A DNA stretch of 64,000 nt. Origin: Clostridium sp. Cult1. GTDB taxonomy: Bacteria > Bacillota > Clostridia > Tissierellales > Tepidimicrobiaceae. Location: contig NZ_PPXW01000001.1 of the NCBI RefSeq assembly GCF_021655095.1, positions 2,529,428 through 2,593,427 of the forward strand, in the 5' to 3' direction. Shown piece after piece: positions 8,356 to 17,051 of the stretch. Within the stretch, counting starts at the first letter, position 1. Each line of letters begins with the position of its first letter. Below the pieces are notes generated by a model. That model was not told the origin of the DNA and ran no database searches. It worked only from the letters and a program-made list of their open reading frames with translations. The position numbers were made by a program, and so were the translations under genes.

Positions 8356-8871
8356 ATGGACATAAAAGTAATAGAAAGAGCATTAAGAGATTATCGAAGA
8401 AAAAAATCAGTGGTAGAAACTACTTTAGCTAGGATAGAAAATTATAAAGAAGCAATCAGCAATCCAGAATCATTTACACATATATTTTTAGGCTCACCAA
8501 TAGAACCAGGAATGCCTAAGGGAACAGGAAGTAAAGTATCACCAGTAGAAATGGCAATAACAGATAAAGAAGAAGCTATAGAAACACTAAGACAATGGAT
8601 AAAAGACGATCAATCAAGGATTTATCCATACCAAATAGAATTAGAGCAAATTAACGGAGCCTTAGGAGCATTGACCAGGCAAGAAAGATTTATAATTGAG
8701 TGTAAGTATTTTGAAAATATGTTTTGGAGAGATATAGAGATAAGTTTCAATGATAGGTTTAGGCAGCAGAATTATATTACTTATGAGGGATTAAAGAAGA
8801 TGAATAAAGAGGCATTAGAATTATTAATTAGAATATTAGAACCTTACTATAGTAGGTTTAAAACATCATAA
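8356..8871 (+). CDS. ArpU/RinA-like late transcription regulator
   Basis: A 171-residue helical protein with an N-terminal coiled coil and a C-terminal sigma region 4-like HTH (LTRQERFIIECKYFENMFWRDIEI...). This is the layout of ArpU/RinA/DUF1492 proteins, which in Gram-positive phages switch on late genes. It sits directly before the late region, and three TACCT repeats ahead of a promoter follow its stop. GGGAGGGAT precedes the ATG. Confidence 0.85.
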   Translation: MDIKVIERALRDYRRKKSVVETTLARIENYKEAISNPESFTHIFLGSPIEPGMPKGTGSKVSPVEMAITDKEEAIETLRQWIKDDQSRIYPYQIELEQINGALGALTRQERFIIECKYFENMFWRDIEISFNDRFRQQNYITYEGLKKMNKEALELLIRILEPYYSRFKTS

Positions 8872-8881
8872 AATCAAAAAG

Positions 8882-8939
8882 TACCTGAAAATTACCTAAA
8901 AACTACCTGTTTTGGCACTGTTTTTTATATTTATATATG
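8882..8939 (+). promoter_or_regulatory. late promoter with three TACCT activator-type repeats
   Basis: TACCT occurs at 8882, 8893 and 8904, exactly 11 bp (one helical turn) apart. They end 4 bp before a -35-like TTGGCA (8912-8917), with TATATG 16 bp further on (8934-8939). Helically phased direct repeats abutting a -35 are typical of activator sites; the obvious candidate regulator is the ArpU-like gene just upstream. Confidence 0.6.
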
Positions 8940-8995
8940 TTACTATGTTATTGTGGATTAAATTGAATAAAGGATATATCAAAATCGGTTGTTGG

Positions 8996-9026
8996 AATCT
9001 CACCTACCCCATAGGTGGGATTTTGT
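8996..9026 (+). terminator. terminator-like hairpin before the Dam gene
   Basis: An 11-bp stem AATCTCACCTA / TAGGTGGGATT (one G-T pair; loop CCCCA) is followed by TTGTTATT. Its stem is nearly identical to the hairpin after the methylase gene (9852-9883). Confidence 0.65.
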
Positions 9027-9096
9027 TATTATTCCTTTTTAATGTGGTGGGCGGTGTGTATATATTAACCCAATACTTAAAAAGGAGATGTTTAAT

Positions 9097-9852
9097 ATGT
9101 TAAAACCACCTATTTGTAGAATGGGAGGAAAAAGTAGACTTAGAAAAACAATTATAGATATGATACCAGATCATACATGTTATGTAGAATTATTTTTTGG
9201 TGCTGGATGGGTATATTTTGGAAAAGAACCTTCTAAAGTTGAAGTAATAAATGATATAGATAGAGAATTAATAAACCTATTCAGAATGATTAAATACCAT
9301 GCACCTGAAATAGAAAGAATGTTAGAGTATGAGTTTAGTGGTAGAGATATGTTTGAAGAGTATAAAAACTGTACAATTGAGTATCTAACAGAAATAAATA
9401 GAGCGGTACGGTTTTTATATTTAATTACGCAATCTTTCGGAGGTAAAGGAAATCATTATGGGTATGGTACTACTTCTAAACCAAAACCACAGATATTTTA
9501 TAAGAATGTATTAATAGATTTAAAGGAAAGGCTTAGAAATACTTATGTAGAAAACCTAAGCTTTGAAAAGATAATAGATAAATATGATAGAGACTATACC
9601 TTTTTCTTTGTAGATCCACCTTATTTTGAAACCACAGGTTATGGATTTAAATTTGGAGAAAAAGAACATTTATTACTTAGAGAAAAGCTAATGAGTTTAA
9701 AAGGTAAATTTCTATTAACAATAAATGACCATGAAAAAACTAGAGAATGGTACAAAGATTTTAACATAAAGGAAGTAGAGGTAAACTATTCAGTATCGAA
9801 GGAGCATAAGGATAAACAGAAATATAAAGAATTAATAATAACTAATTATTGA
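9097..9852 (+). CDS. dam: D12-class DNA adenine methyltransferase
   Basis: A 251-residue orphan Dam-type enzyme transferring methyl from S-adenosylmethionine to adenine N6. The SAM motif ELFFGAGWVYF (31-41), NDID (52-55) and catalytic DPPY (173-176) are present. No restriction enzyme lies beside it, so it probably guards phage DNA against host restriction or alters regulation. It is bracketed by two near-identical hairpins, so it looks like a self-contained cassette. ATG 9097 has AAGGAGA at proper distance. Confidence 0.92.
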   Translation: MLKPPICRMGGKSRLRKTIIDMIPDHTCYVELFFGAGWVYFGKEPSKVEVINDIDRELINLFRMIKYHAPEIERMLEYEFSGRDMFEEYKNCTIEYLTEINRAVRFLYLITQSFGGKGNHYGYGTTSKPKPQIFYKNVLIDLKERLRNTYVENLSFEKIIDKYDRDYTFFFVDPPYFETTGYGFKFGEKEHLLLREKLMSLKGKFLLTINDHEKTREWYKDFNIKEVEVNYSVSKEHKDKQKYKELIITNY

Positions 9853-9890
9853 AATCTCACCTTTCCCCTTTCAGGTGGGATTTTTTATTT
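9852..9890 (+). terminator. intrinsic terminator after the Dam gene
   Basis: An 11-bp stem AAATCTCACCT (9852-9862) / AGGTGGGATTT (9873-9883) runs into a T6 tract. The stop codon of the methylase overlaps the first base. The stem repeats the hairpin found before the gene. Confidence 0.85.
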
Positions 9891-9902
9891 GGGGGGATAA
9901 CT

Positions 9903-10064
9903 ATGATTAAGGTTAAATGTAAATATTGCGATTATAAATTAGAAAAACCCAGATGGGAGCATATTATTTATACTATTAGAAAGCAGGGCGGCCATGTAGG
10001 GAAGAATATTTGCCCTAGATGCAAGAAAGAAGGTTTGAGGTTAGATTGGGGGAAGGAGAAATGA
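9903..10064 (+). CDS. 53-aa zinc-ribbon protein
   Basis: ATG 9903 lies behind GGGGGGAT. Residues include CKYC near the N-terminus and CPRC near the C-terminus, a four-Cys zinc site of the rubredoxin-like or Com-type small phage proteins. Com of phage Mu acts on a methylase transcript, but similarity here is limited to the zinc knuckles. The stop overlaps the next ATG. Confidence 0.65.
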   Translation: MIKVKCKYCDYKLEKPRWEHIIYTIRKQGGHVGKNICPRCKKEGLRLDWGKEK

Positions 10065-10246
10065 GCATAAAAGAGATAGTCAAATTTAAAGATATAGATA
10101 TATACAGAAGGTTAATAAAGATAGGTAGAAGGCAGCAGAAGAAAAGAGATAAAGGTATTAAGCTAGGGGATAGAGCAGAGAGATTGATGCAGCATGATGG
10201 CCATAAAAGAGTTGGCAGAAGGATTAAACAAGTGAAGTGGGGATAA
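10061..10246 (+). CDS. 61-aa strongly basic protein
   Basis: Starts at ATG 10061 (ATGA overlap, AAGGAGAA before it). It is very rich in Lys and Arg (GRRQQKKRDKG, GRRIKQVKWG), so it probably binds nucleic acid. No family recognised. Confidence 0.6.
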   Translation: MSIKEIVKFKDIDIYRRLIKIGRRQQKKRDKGIKLGDRAERLMQHDGHKRVGRRIKQVKWG

Positions 10247-10310
10247 TGTCGAAACTTGCGATAAATTATTGAAGGATTTTCTCCTTTCCTGTAGAAGTAG
10301 ACAAGGAGAA
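10247..10310 (+). promoter_or_regulatory. leader with 0A-box-like sites and RBS-proximal hairpin
   Basis: TGTCGAA (10247-10253) matches the Spo0A box core and TGTAGAA (10290-10296) is one change away. TTCTCCTT (10279-10286) can pair with AAGGAGAA (10303-10310), forming a hairpin just before the RBS of the next gene. Spo0A control is only a guess from seven-base matches. Confidence 0.35.
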
Positions 10311-10326
10311 GGGAGGGGCAAGAAGT

Positions 10327-10782
10327 GTGGAAACATTAAATGATATAGAAAAACAGATATTGATTGATTTATATGATAGGGATATAAAAAATATGCTAGA
10401 AATTAAAATTGAACAAGAAAGATATAAGTTGTCAGAAGAAGGAAACAATGAAAGAATTCAAGAGTTGGTTTATTATTTAGAAAAACTTGAAAGGCTGAAA
10501 TATATTGAGATAAAAAGAAAACAAGATGGTAAATTTTATACTAGCGGTGGAAGAAGTCATCCTAAATATAGAAACAATGCAATATTTGATATAAATGATA
10601 AAGATATTCATATTGTGAAAAAAGGGATAGAATATGTAATAGAATTGAGAAAAACACCTATTGACAAAATGAAAGATTGGTTAAAAGGATTTTTAAAAGA
10701 TACAGGTACAGAAGTAGGTAAGGAAATAATCAAATATATAGTCATTTTTGCAATAGGATTTTTGCTTGGGAAGATTACATAA
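10327..10782 (+). CDS. winged-helix-like protein with C-terminal membrane anchor
   Basis: A 151-residue protein. The N-terminal 95 residues look like a helical/winged-helix domain (LNDIEKQILIDLYDRD, LEKLERLKYIEIKRKQDGKFY). It ends in a hydrophobic helix (IIKYIVIFAIGFLLGKI), so it is tail-anchored in the membrane. GTG 10327 follows AGGGAGGGG. Function unknown; the membrane anchor and separate leader suggest an accessory gene rather than a morphogenesis gene. Confidence 0.65.
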   Translation: METLNDIEKQILIDLYDRDIKNMLEIKIEQERYKLSEEGNNERIQELVYYLEKLERLKYIEIKRKQDGKFYTSGGRSHPKYRNNAIFDINDKDIHIVKKGIEYVIELRKTPIDKMKDWLKGFLKDTGTEVGKEIIKYIVIFAIGFLLGKIT

Positions 10783-10827
10783 TTATTAATATTTTGATTA
10801 GTGTAATACGACTAAGGAGGAATATAT

Positions 10828-11046
10828 ATGAAAACTGTAATACATTTATCCAATGGAGATATACATGCTATAGATGGTCATCCAGATGAATTTATTGAAA
10901 AGTTTACAGCAGATGATTATTCTACGATAAATAAAGATTTAGTAATGATTAGCCCTGATCCAGAAAAGAGACCTATCACTATTAATACTAGACATATAGT
11001 AAAGATAGAATACAAAGAGAAGCCAGATATTGAATTTTTAAAATAA
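10828..11046 (+). CDS. hypothetical 72-aa protein
   Basis: AAGGAGG precedes ATG 10828. The product is a small beta-rich protein (VIHLSNGDIHAIDGHPDEF). A terminator follows directly. It lies just ahead of the terminase genes. Function unknown. Confidence 0.65.
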   Translation: MKTVIHLSNGDIHAIDGHPDEFIEKFTADDYSTINKDLVMISPDPEKRPITINTRHIVKIEYKEKPDIEFLK

Positions 11047-11052
11047 AAGCTA

Positions 11053-11074
11053 AGAGCCAATAGGGCTCTTTTTT
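11053..11074 (+). terminator. intrinsic terminator before the packaging genes
   Basis: Stem AGAGCC (11053-11058) / GGCTCT (11064-11069) is followed by T6. It ends the small-gene unit ahead of the terminase operon. Confidence 0.8.
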
Positions 11075-11128
11075 CATGCAAAAAACCAATAAATAAAACA
11101 AACTCAACTAGCAATGAGGTGGTGATCA

Positions 11129-11854
11129 TTGGATGAGATAAGAAAAAAAGCAAAACAGGACTATATGAAAGGTATGAAATATAAAGATATATGTGAAAAA
11201 TACAATCTTAGCATGAATACTCTAAAGTCCTGGGTAAAAAGATATAACTGGGCTGATGAAAGGAAAAAGAGAAACAAAAAGGGTGCACACAAAAGCAAAG
11301 GGGGTGCACCCAAAGGAAATAAGAATGCAGAAGGTAATCCAGGAGGAGCAGCTCCTAAAGGAAATCTTAATGCTATAAAACATGGAGCATATCAATCCTT
11401 ATACTACGATATGTTAAATACAGAAGATAAAATATTGTTTAACACGATACAATCTACAGTAAATATAGATGATGAAATAAAATTGCTAAGATTAAAAATA
11501 GCAAGGCTTCTTAATAGAGAGAAGTCTTTTTTTTATAATATGTTTGGCCAGAAAGTAGAAAAAGAGCTAACAGAAGAAGAAAGAATAGCAGGAATTAATG
11601 CCTGTATGGACCAGTTAAGACGATTAATAGAAGCTAAGGCTAAAATGGCCACAGATACAGAAAAGCTAGAACTAGACAAAGAAAGGCTAGAATTCCAAAA
11701 GTATAAAACAGAAATAGAGCTACAATTAAGGAAAGAAAGATTAGAATTAGAAAAAGTTAAGGTTCAAGGAGAAGATGAGGAATACGAAGATGATGGATTT
11801 ATAGATGCATTAAAAGGACAAATAAGCGAGGTTTGGGAAGATGATGAAGATTAA
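11129..11854 (+). CDS. terS: terminase small subunit
   Basis: A 241-residue TerS that recognises phage DNA for packaging. The N-terminal HTH (MKYKDICEKYNLSMNTLKSWVKRYNW) is followed by a GAPKGNKNAEGNPGG segment typical of Firmicute TerS. A long Glu/Lys coiled coil and an acidic C-terminus mediate oligomer and TerL contact. TTG 11129 lies behind GAGGTGGTGAT; no in-frame ATG fits. It overlaps terL by 14 bp. Confidence 0.9.
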   Translation: MDEIRKKAKQDYMKGMKYKDICEKYNLSMNTLKSWVKRYNWADERKKRNKKGAHKSKGGAPKGNKNAEGNPGGAAPKGNLNAIKHGAYQSLYYDMLNTEDKILFNTIQSTVNIDDEIKLLRLKIARLLNREKSFFYNMFGQKVEKELTEEERIAGINACMDQLRRLIEAKAKMATDTEKLELDKERLEFQKYKTEIELQLRKERLELEKVKVQGEDEEYEDDGFIDALKGQISEVWEDDED

Positions 11855-13109
11855 AAAAGCAGTATTTAAGTTCCAACCCTTCTCCAAAAAGCAAAAGAAA
11901 ATATTAACCTGGTGGCTGCCTGGCTCTCCTGTATCAGATAAAGAAGGAATAATAGCAGATGGAGCTATTAGAAGTGGTAAGACTTTATCCATGTCACTAT
12001 CATTTGTTATGTGGGCCATGGAGACATTTGACCAACAAAACTTTGGTATGTGTGGTAAGACCATAGGATCTTTTAGGAGAAATGTTTTATTCTGGCTTAA
12101 GCTAATGCTAAAGTCTAGGAGGTATAAAGTCAGAGATTTAAGGGCTGACAATCTAGTTGTAGTAACTAAAAATGGAAAGACTAACTACTTCTATATATTT
12201 GGTGGTAAGGATGAAAGCTCCCAAGATTTAATCCAAGGGATTACATTAGCAGGAGTATTTTTTGATGAAGTTGCATTAATGCCTGAATCCTTTGTTAACC
12301 AAGCTACTGGTAGATGTTCTGTAGAAGGTTCTAAGTTTTGGTTTAACTGTAACCCAGAAGGGCCTTATCACTGGTTTAAAGTAAATTGGATAGATAAAAT
12401 TAAAGAAAAGAACTTAATACATTTACACTTTACTATGGACGACAATCTTAGTTTATCTGAAAAAGTTAAGGAAAGATATAGGTCCATGTATAGTGGAGTA
12501 TTCTTCCAAAGGTACATCCTAGGTTTGTGGGTAATGGCAGAAGGAATTATATACGATATGTTTAGTAAAAATAAACATGTAGTAAACACAAAGCCTAGAA
12601 ACTATATACAATATTATATTTCAATTGACTATGGTACTCAAAACCCTACAGTATTTGGATTGTGGGGTCTTTTTAATGGGATATGGTACAAGGTTAAAGA
12701 ATACCACTATTCAGGAAGAGAAAAGAATAAGCAGAAAACAGATACAGAATATGCAGATGATTTGGAAGAATTCATAGGAGAATTAAATATTAAATTTATT
12801 ATAGTGGATCCTTCAGCAGCAAGCTTTATAGCAGAATTAAAGAAAAGAGGGCTAAGAGTAAAAGAAGCTAACAACGAAGTATTAGATGGCATAAGAAATG
12901 TAGCAACTGCATTAAATGAAGGCATGATAAAGTATAATGATTGCTGTAAAGAAACATTCAAAGAATTTAACTCCTATGTATGGGATGAAAAGGCAGCTGA
13001 AAGAGGAGAAGATAAACCAATAAAGAAAAACGACCACCATATGGATGCGGATAGATATTTTGTTAATACTGTATTATTCAATAGAGGTGGCATAAGATTC
13101 TTAAAGTAG
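11841..13109 (+). CDS. terL: terminase large subunit (PBSX family)
   Basis: A 422-residue packaging motor and nuclease. Walker A is GAIRSGKT (41-48), Walker B ends in FFDE (140-143), and the C-terminal RNase H-like nuclease shows SIDYGTQNP, IIVDPSAA and HHMDADRY. The small subunit overlaps its start. It pumps DNA into the SPP1-like prohead and cuts the concatemer. Confidence 0.95.
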   Translation: MMKIKKAVFKFQPFSKKQKKILTWWLPGSPVSDKEGIIADGAIRSGKTLSMSLSFVMWAMETFDQQNFGMCGKTIGSFRRNVLFWLKLMLKSRRYKVRDLRADNLVVVTKNGKTNYFYIFGGKDESSQDLIQGITLAGVFFDEVALMPESFVNQATGRCSVEGSKFWFNCNPEGPYHWFKVNWIDKIKEKNLIHLHFTMDDNLSLSEKVKERYRSMYSGVFFQRYILGLWVMAEGIIYDMFSKNKHVVNTKPRNYIQYYISIDYGTQNPTVFGLWGLFNGIWYKVKEYHYSGREKNKQKTDTEYADDLEEFIGELNIKFIIVDPSAASFIAELKKRGLRVKEANNEVLDGIRNVATALNEGMIKYNDCCKETFKEFNSYVWDEKAAERGEDKPIKKNDHHMDADRYFVNTVLFNRGGIRFLK

Positions 13110-13117
13110 GTGATAAA

Positions 13118-14542
13118 TTGATAACATATAATGAATTACTAAAACAAAAGCTAATAAGTGAATCTAATATAAATGATTCCGGCATCATAAAAGATCTAAT
13201 AGATGAACACGATACTACTAAGATGTTGGAAGGCCAGAGGTACTATTATAACGAGAATGATATTCTGGATAGAAAACAATTTTACTACAAAAATGGAGTT
13301 AAGACAGAAGATGATACGAAAGCAAATAACAAGATACCTCATAACTGGCACAAGCTATTAGTAGACCAGAAGGTGGCATATTTAGTAGGTAAACCTGTAG
13401 TGCTCCAAGCAGGAGAAAATCAGAAGGAATACGAAGACAGACTTAACCTTATTCTTGGTGAAGAGTGGGATGATACACTAAACGAACTGGCAAAGAATAG
13501 TTCAAACAAGGGCACAGAGTGGCTACATGTCTATATAAACGAGGAGGGGCTATTCAAGTTTATCATTATTCCAGCAGAGGAAGTTATCCCTATATACGAT
13601 ACAAGCCTCCAGGAGAACTTAGAAGTAGTATTAAGATACTACTTAGTGGAGGTTAATGGTAAAGAACGAATTAGAGTAGAGTGGTGGACAAGGGAGACAG
13701 TAACATTTTACATCCAGGACAATAGTGGAGATTTTGTATTAGATGATACAGAAAATCCGAATCCCGACCATCATTTTTACTACAATGATATTGGCTATGG
13801 ATGGACCAAAGTACCCTTTATAGAATTCCCGAATAACGAGGAAAGATTGTCAGATTTAAAATTTTACAAAGAACTAATAGATAGTTATGACTTAAATATA
13901 TCGGATTTAGCCAATAACCTTGAAGAGGTACAAGAAATAATTATGGTCTTAAAAGGTTATGAAGGGGAAAGTTTAGCTGAATTCAAAGAAAATATAAGAT
14001 ACTACAAAGCTTTAACTGTAGACAGTGGAGAAAATAGTGGAATAGACAAAGTAGAATTGAGCATACCAGTAGAAGCTAAAAAGGAAATGTTAGATAGACT
14101 TGAGGAAAATATATTCCTATTTGGGCAAGGGGTTAATATGAAAACTGATAGATTCGGTAATTCACCTTCAGGAGTAGCTTTAAAGTTCCTATATTCTTCA
14201 TTAGATTTAAAAGCCAGCATCATGGAAAGAAAATTTAGAAAGAGCATCAAGCGATTACTTTGGTTTGCAACTGAATACATCAATATCATAGATAAGAAAG
14301 ATTATGATAGCACTACTATCCAGGTAACATTTAGAAAAACTATGATAACCAATGATAAAGAGGATGTAGAAATAGCAAGGGATTCCAAAGGAATAATATC
14401 AGATGAAACTATAATTGCTAATCATCCTTGGGTAGAAGATGTTGCAGTGGAAAAAGAAAGGTTAGAAAAACAAGAGGAAACTGAATTAGATAAATTTACT
14501 CCCTACAAAGGATTAGGTGAGGAAGATGGCGAAGACGAATAA
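13118..14542 (+). CDS. portal protein (SPP1 Gp6-like)
   Basis: A 474-residue portal subunit. The HNWHKLLVDQKVAYLVGKP segment near residue 75, the long central helices around SGVALKFLYSSLDLKA and an acidic C-terminus match SPP1 gp6/YqbA type portals. It forms the dodecameric ring for DNA entry and tail attachment. TTG 13118 follows AGGTGAT. It overlaps the minor head gene. Confidence 0.92.
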   Translation: MITYNELLKQKLISESNINDSGIIKDLIDEHDTTKMLEGQRYYYNENDILDRKQFYYKNGVKTEDDTKANNKIPHNWHKLLVDQKVAYLVGKPVVLQAGENQKEYEDRLNLILGEEWDDTLNELAKNSSNKGTEWLHVYINEEGLFKFIIIPAEEVIPIYDTSLQENLEVVLRYYLVEVNGKERIRVEWWTRETVTFYIQDNSGDFVLDDTENPNPDHHFYYNDIGYGWTKVPFIEFPNNEERLSDLKFYKELIDSYDLNISDLANNLEEVQEIIMVLKGYEGESLAEFKENIRYYKALTVDSGENSGIDKVELSIPVEAKKEMLDRLEENIFLFGQGVNMKTDRFGNSPSGVALKFLYSSLDLKASIMERKFRKSIKRLLWFATEYINIIDKKDYDSTTIQVTFRKTMITNDKEDVEIARDSKGIISDETIIANHPWVEDVAVEKERLEKQEETELDKFTPYKGLGEEDGEDE

Positions 14543-15560
14543 GTATTGGCAAAAGAGATTTACCCTACTAACTCAATCCTTACTTAACAAAGGTGAAGAT
14601 TACTATAAAGATCTAGAGGAAGAATACGAACGAGCTATATCAATATTAGAAAGAGATATAAGGGATTTCTATATTAGATTTGCAGAAAACAATGAAATAA
14701 CAATGACAGATGCTAGAAGGATACTAGACAATAGAGAATTAAAAGAGTTCTATTGGACAGTAGAGGAATACATTGCAAAAGGCAAGGAAAATGCAGTAGA
14801 CCAAAGATGGTTAAAAGAATTAGAAAATGCTAGTACAAGAGTTAGATTAAGTGGATTACAGTCACTAGAGTATCAAATTAGACAGCAAGTAGAAATAATT
14901 ACAGCTAAAAGACTGCATGGACTAACTAAGCTATCAGAGGAACTCATAAAAGAAGGTTATTATAGAACTATATATGAGGTACAAAAAGGATTTGGCATAG
15001 GAGATACATTTACTATCTTGGATACAAAAACAATAGAGTCTATAATTGCTAAGCCATGGGCTCCTGATGGAAGCAACTTTTCTGAAAGGATATGGAGAGA
15101 TAGAGAAGTATTAGTTGATGAGCTACAAAAGGAACTAGCTCAATCATTTATTCGTGGAGACGCGCCAGATACAGCAATAAGAAATATATCAAAGAAGATG
15201 GAAGTGTCTAAGAGGGCAGCGGGAAGGCTTATTATGACTGAATCAGCTTTCTTTGCTAATGAAGCTAGAGCTAAAGCTTTTAAGGAATTAGGAGTAGAAG
15301 AATATCAATTCTTGGCTACCTTAGACATGAGGACATCCGATATATGTCAGGATATGGATTTAAGGGTATTCAAGTTATCGGAAATGGATATTGGAGTTAA
15401 TTGGCCACCTCTGCATGTGTATTGCAGGTCTACTATTTGTCCCTACTTTGAAGGCAATATTAAGCAAAGGTGGGCGAGAGACCCAAAGACAGGTAAAGGA
15501 TATTATGTACCTGGAGACATGAGTTATAAAGAATGGTATAAGAAGCATGTAGGGGGGTAG
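14526..15560 (+). CDS. minor head protein (SPP1 gp7 / Mu gpF-like)
   Basis: A 344-residue protein. The C-terminal Mu F domain is clear: GRLIMTESAFFANEARAKAF, then LDMRTSDICQDMD and WPPLHVYCRSTICPY. SPP1 gp7 binds the portal and helps DNA exit. ATG 14526 is favoured by GGTGAGGAAG upstream. It lies within the standard portal-minor head-scaffold-capsid order. Confidence 0.9.
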   Translation: MAKTNKYWQKRFTLLTQSLLNKGEDYYKDLEEEYERAISILERDIRDFYIRFAENNEITMTDARRILDNRELKEFYWTVEEYIAKGKENAVDQRWLKELENASTRVRLSGLQSLEYQIRQQVEIITAKRLHGLTKLSEELIKEGYYRTIYEVQKGFGIGDTFTILDTKTIESIIAKPWAPDGSNFSERIWRDREVLVDELQKELAQSFIRGDAPDTAIRNISKKMEVSKRAAGRLIMTESAFFANEARAKAFKELGVEEYQFLATLDMRTSDICQDMDLRVFKLSEMDIGVNWPPLHVYCRSTICPYFEGNIKQRWARDPKTGKGYYVPGDMSYKEWYKKHVGG

Positions 15561-15568
15561 GTGGTTAA

Positions 15569-15694
15569 ATGGATACAAATCGTTTAATAGGTTACTTTGG
15601 AGGTTGGATTGTAGGGACATTTGTCATAAATTTACTTACATTATTTATCGTTAAAGATATAAGGAATACGCAAATTGAAAGGGAGAGGGATTAA
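15569..15694 (+). CDS. 41-aa single-span membrane protein
   Basis: A short protein with one hydrophobic helix (GWIVGTFVINLLTLFIV) and a charged C-terminal tail. GGGGGGTAGGTGG precedes ATG 15569. It belongs to a run of four tiny genes between the head genes; function unknown. Confidence 0.6.
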   Translation: MDTNRLIGYFGGWIVGTFVINLLTLFIVKDIRNTQIERERD

Positions 15695-15750
15695 TCGAAC
15701 ATACCAGATAAGATAAAAATAGGCGGCTATATTGTAAGGGAGGTATAAAC

Positions 15751-15978
15751 ATGAAACTATACGAGGTTACAAATGGATATATAGGATTTGGAGTAGTTAA
15801 AGTATTAGCTATTGCAAAGGACAAAGAGGCAGCCATTAAATTAGCAAGGCGAAGGTTTAAAGAACAAGCAAAGAAGTGTCCTAGACTTTATGATGAAGAT
15901 TACTATAATAATTTACAAGCAAAATGTATTTGTGACAATGTAAATGAAGAATGGGTTAGTGAAATACGAGATGAGTAG
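15751..15978 (+). CDS. hypothetical 75-aa protein
   Basis: GGGAGG precedes ATG 15751. The product begins like small phage proteins of the type KLYEVTNGYIGFG and contains an AIKLARRRFKEQ helix, then CICDN. It is soluble. The function is not recognised. Confidence 0.65.
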   Translation: MKLYEVTNGYIGFGVVKVLAIAKDKEAAIKLARRRFKEQAKKCPRLYDEDYYNNLQAKCICDNVNEEWVSEIRDE

Positions 15979-15986
15979 GTGAATAT

Positions 15987-16088
15987 ATGCTTATAGGATT
16001 CGGAAGTTTTAAAGAGTATGTTGTTTCAATATTTTTAACGTGGCTAGTGGCTATGGCATGTATTAATTTAATCTTTAGGTCTAGGTAG
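15987..16088 (+). CDS. 33-aa membrane peptide
   Basis: TAGGTGAAT precedes ATG 15987. It has one hydrophobic helix (VVSIFLTWLVAMACINLIF) and a basic end. Same small cluster; function unknown. Confidence 0.5.
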   Translation: MLIGFGSFKEYVVSIFLTWLVAMACINLIFRSR

Positions 16089-16097
16089 GTGAATGTA

Positions 16098-16274
16098 ATG
16101 CAGATTATTGCAAAAATGATAGCAACTTTATATCATAGAATTGCTTTTATTCTAATTTTAGTGGCAATACTTGCTTTATACAAATATGATAACTTATTCT
16201 TATTTATACTTCTAGCATTGTTAGGAGTAGTGTGGGAGTTAAAAAGGTTGTATTATAAATGGAAATACTTTTAA
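16098..16274 (+). CDS. 58-aa membrane protein with two helices
   Basis: TAGGTGAAT precedes ATG 16098. Two hydrophobic segments (FILILVAILALY and LFLFILLALLGVVW) are separated by a short polar loop. Together with the 41-aa and 33-aa peptides it gives three tiny membrane proteins in a row, an odd placement among head genes. Confidence 0.6.
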   Translation: MQIIAKMIATLYHRIAFILILVAILALYKYDNLFLFILLALLGVVWELKRLYYKWKYF

Positions 16275-16406
16275 TTGACTTTGAGCAACAGTCGTTAAAC
16301 AGGCTTATTTTTATTCATCTTCTTAAAGGTCAGATGTAAAAGAGACGTATCAGATTTCGTGGCCGACACCCACGTTAAAAAACGTAAATTTGAAAGGAGA
16401 ATATAA

Positions 16407-17033
16407 ATGACTTTAGAACAATTAAAAGAAATGGGTTTAGATGAAGAAATAGCCAAGAAGGTATTAAAAGTTTATCAAGACTCTTTAAAAGATAAGTATA
16501 TACCTATTGAAAGATTCAATGAAGTAAACGAGGAAAAGAAAGAACTAAAGATACAGATAGAGGAAAGAGATACTCAACTCAAAGAATTAAAAATAAAGGC
16601 AGCAGGAAATGAAGAACTAACTGCTAAAATAACTGAATTAGAAAACCTAAACAATCAAACTAAAGAAGAATACGAAACTAAGATTGCTGCATTAAGAAAG
16701 GAAACAGCTATAGAATTAGCTCTAAAAGATGAAAAAGCTAAAAATGTTAAAGCAGTAAAGGCTTTGTTAGACTTAGAAAAGGTTAGTTTAGATGGAGACA
16801 ACTTAATAGGGTTAGATGAACAGTTAAAGGGTCTGAAAGAATCGGATCCTTATTTATTTGGTGAGGATACCCTAAAAGGCAGAGGGACCAATCCTCCAGG
16901 AGACCCAATGCCACAAGAATATAAGAAGAATCCATTTTCTAAGGAACATTTCAATCTAACAGAGCAAGGTAGAATATTTAGAGAAAATCCAGAGTTAGCT
17001 GCAAAACTTAAGGCAGCTGCGGAAGGCAAATAA
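16407..17033 (+). CDS. capsid scaffolding protein (Gp20-type)
   Basis: A 208-residue scaffold. It begins with an EIAKKVLKVYQDSLKDKYIP segment, continues as a long charged coiled coil (about 45-125), and ends with SKEHFNLTEQGRIFRENPELAAKLKAAA, the capsid-binding tail of phage minor structural Gp20 proteins. It templates prohead assembly and leaves before maturation. AAAGGAG precedes the ATG; the 130-bp leader holds a CGTGG/CCACG hairpin (16360-16376). Confidence 0.9.
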   Translation: MTLEQLKEMGLDEEIAKKVLKVYQDSLKDKYIPIERFNEVNEEKKELKIQIEERDTQLKELKIKAAGNEELTAKITELENLNNQTKEEYETKIAALRKETAIELALKDEKAKNVKAVKALLDLEKVSLDGDNLIGLDEQLKGLKESDPYLFGEDTLKGRGTNPPGDPMPQEYKKNPFSKEHFNLTEQGRIFRENPELAAKLKAAAEGK

Positions 17034-17051
17034 TGAAAGGAGAGATAATTT

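Noticed and set aside
8912..9103. 63-aa hydrophobic frame between the late regulator and dam
   Set aside because: It starts at a TTG without RBS, overlaps the promoter and runs through a terminator hairpin; it is probably chance.
9097..9852. Restriction-modification system
   Set aside because: Only the methylase is present; the neighbours are tiny zinc-ribbon and basic proteins with no nuclease motif.
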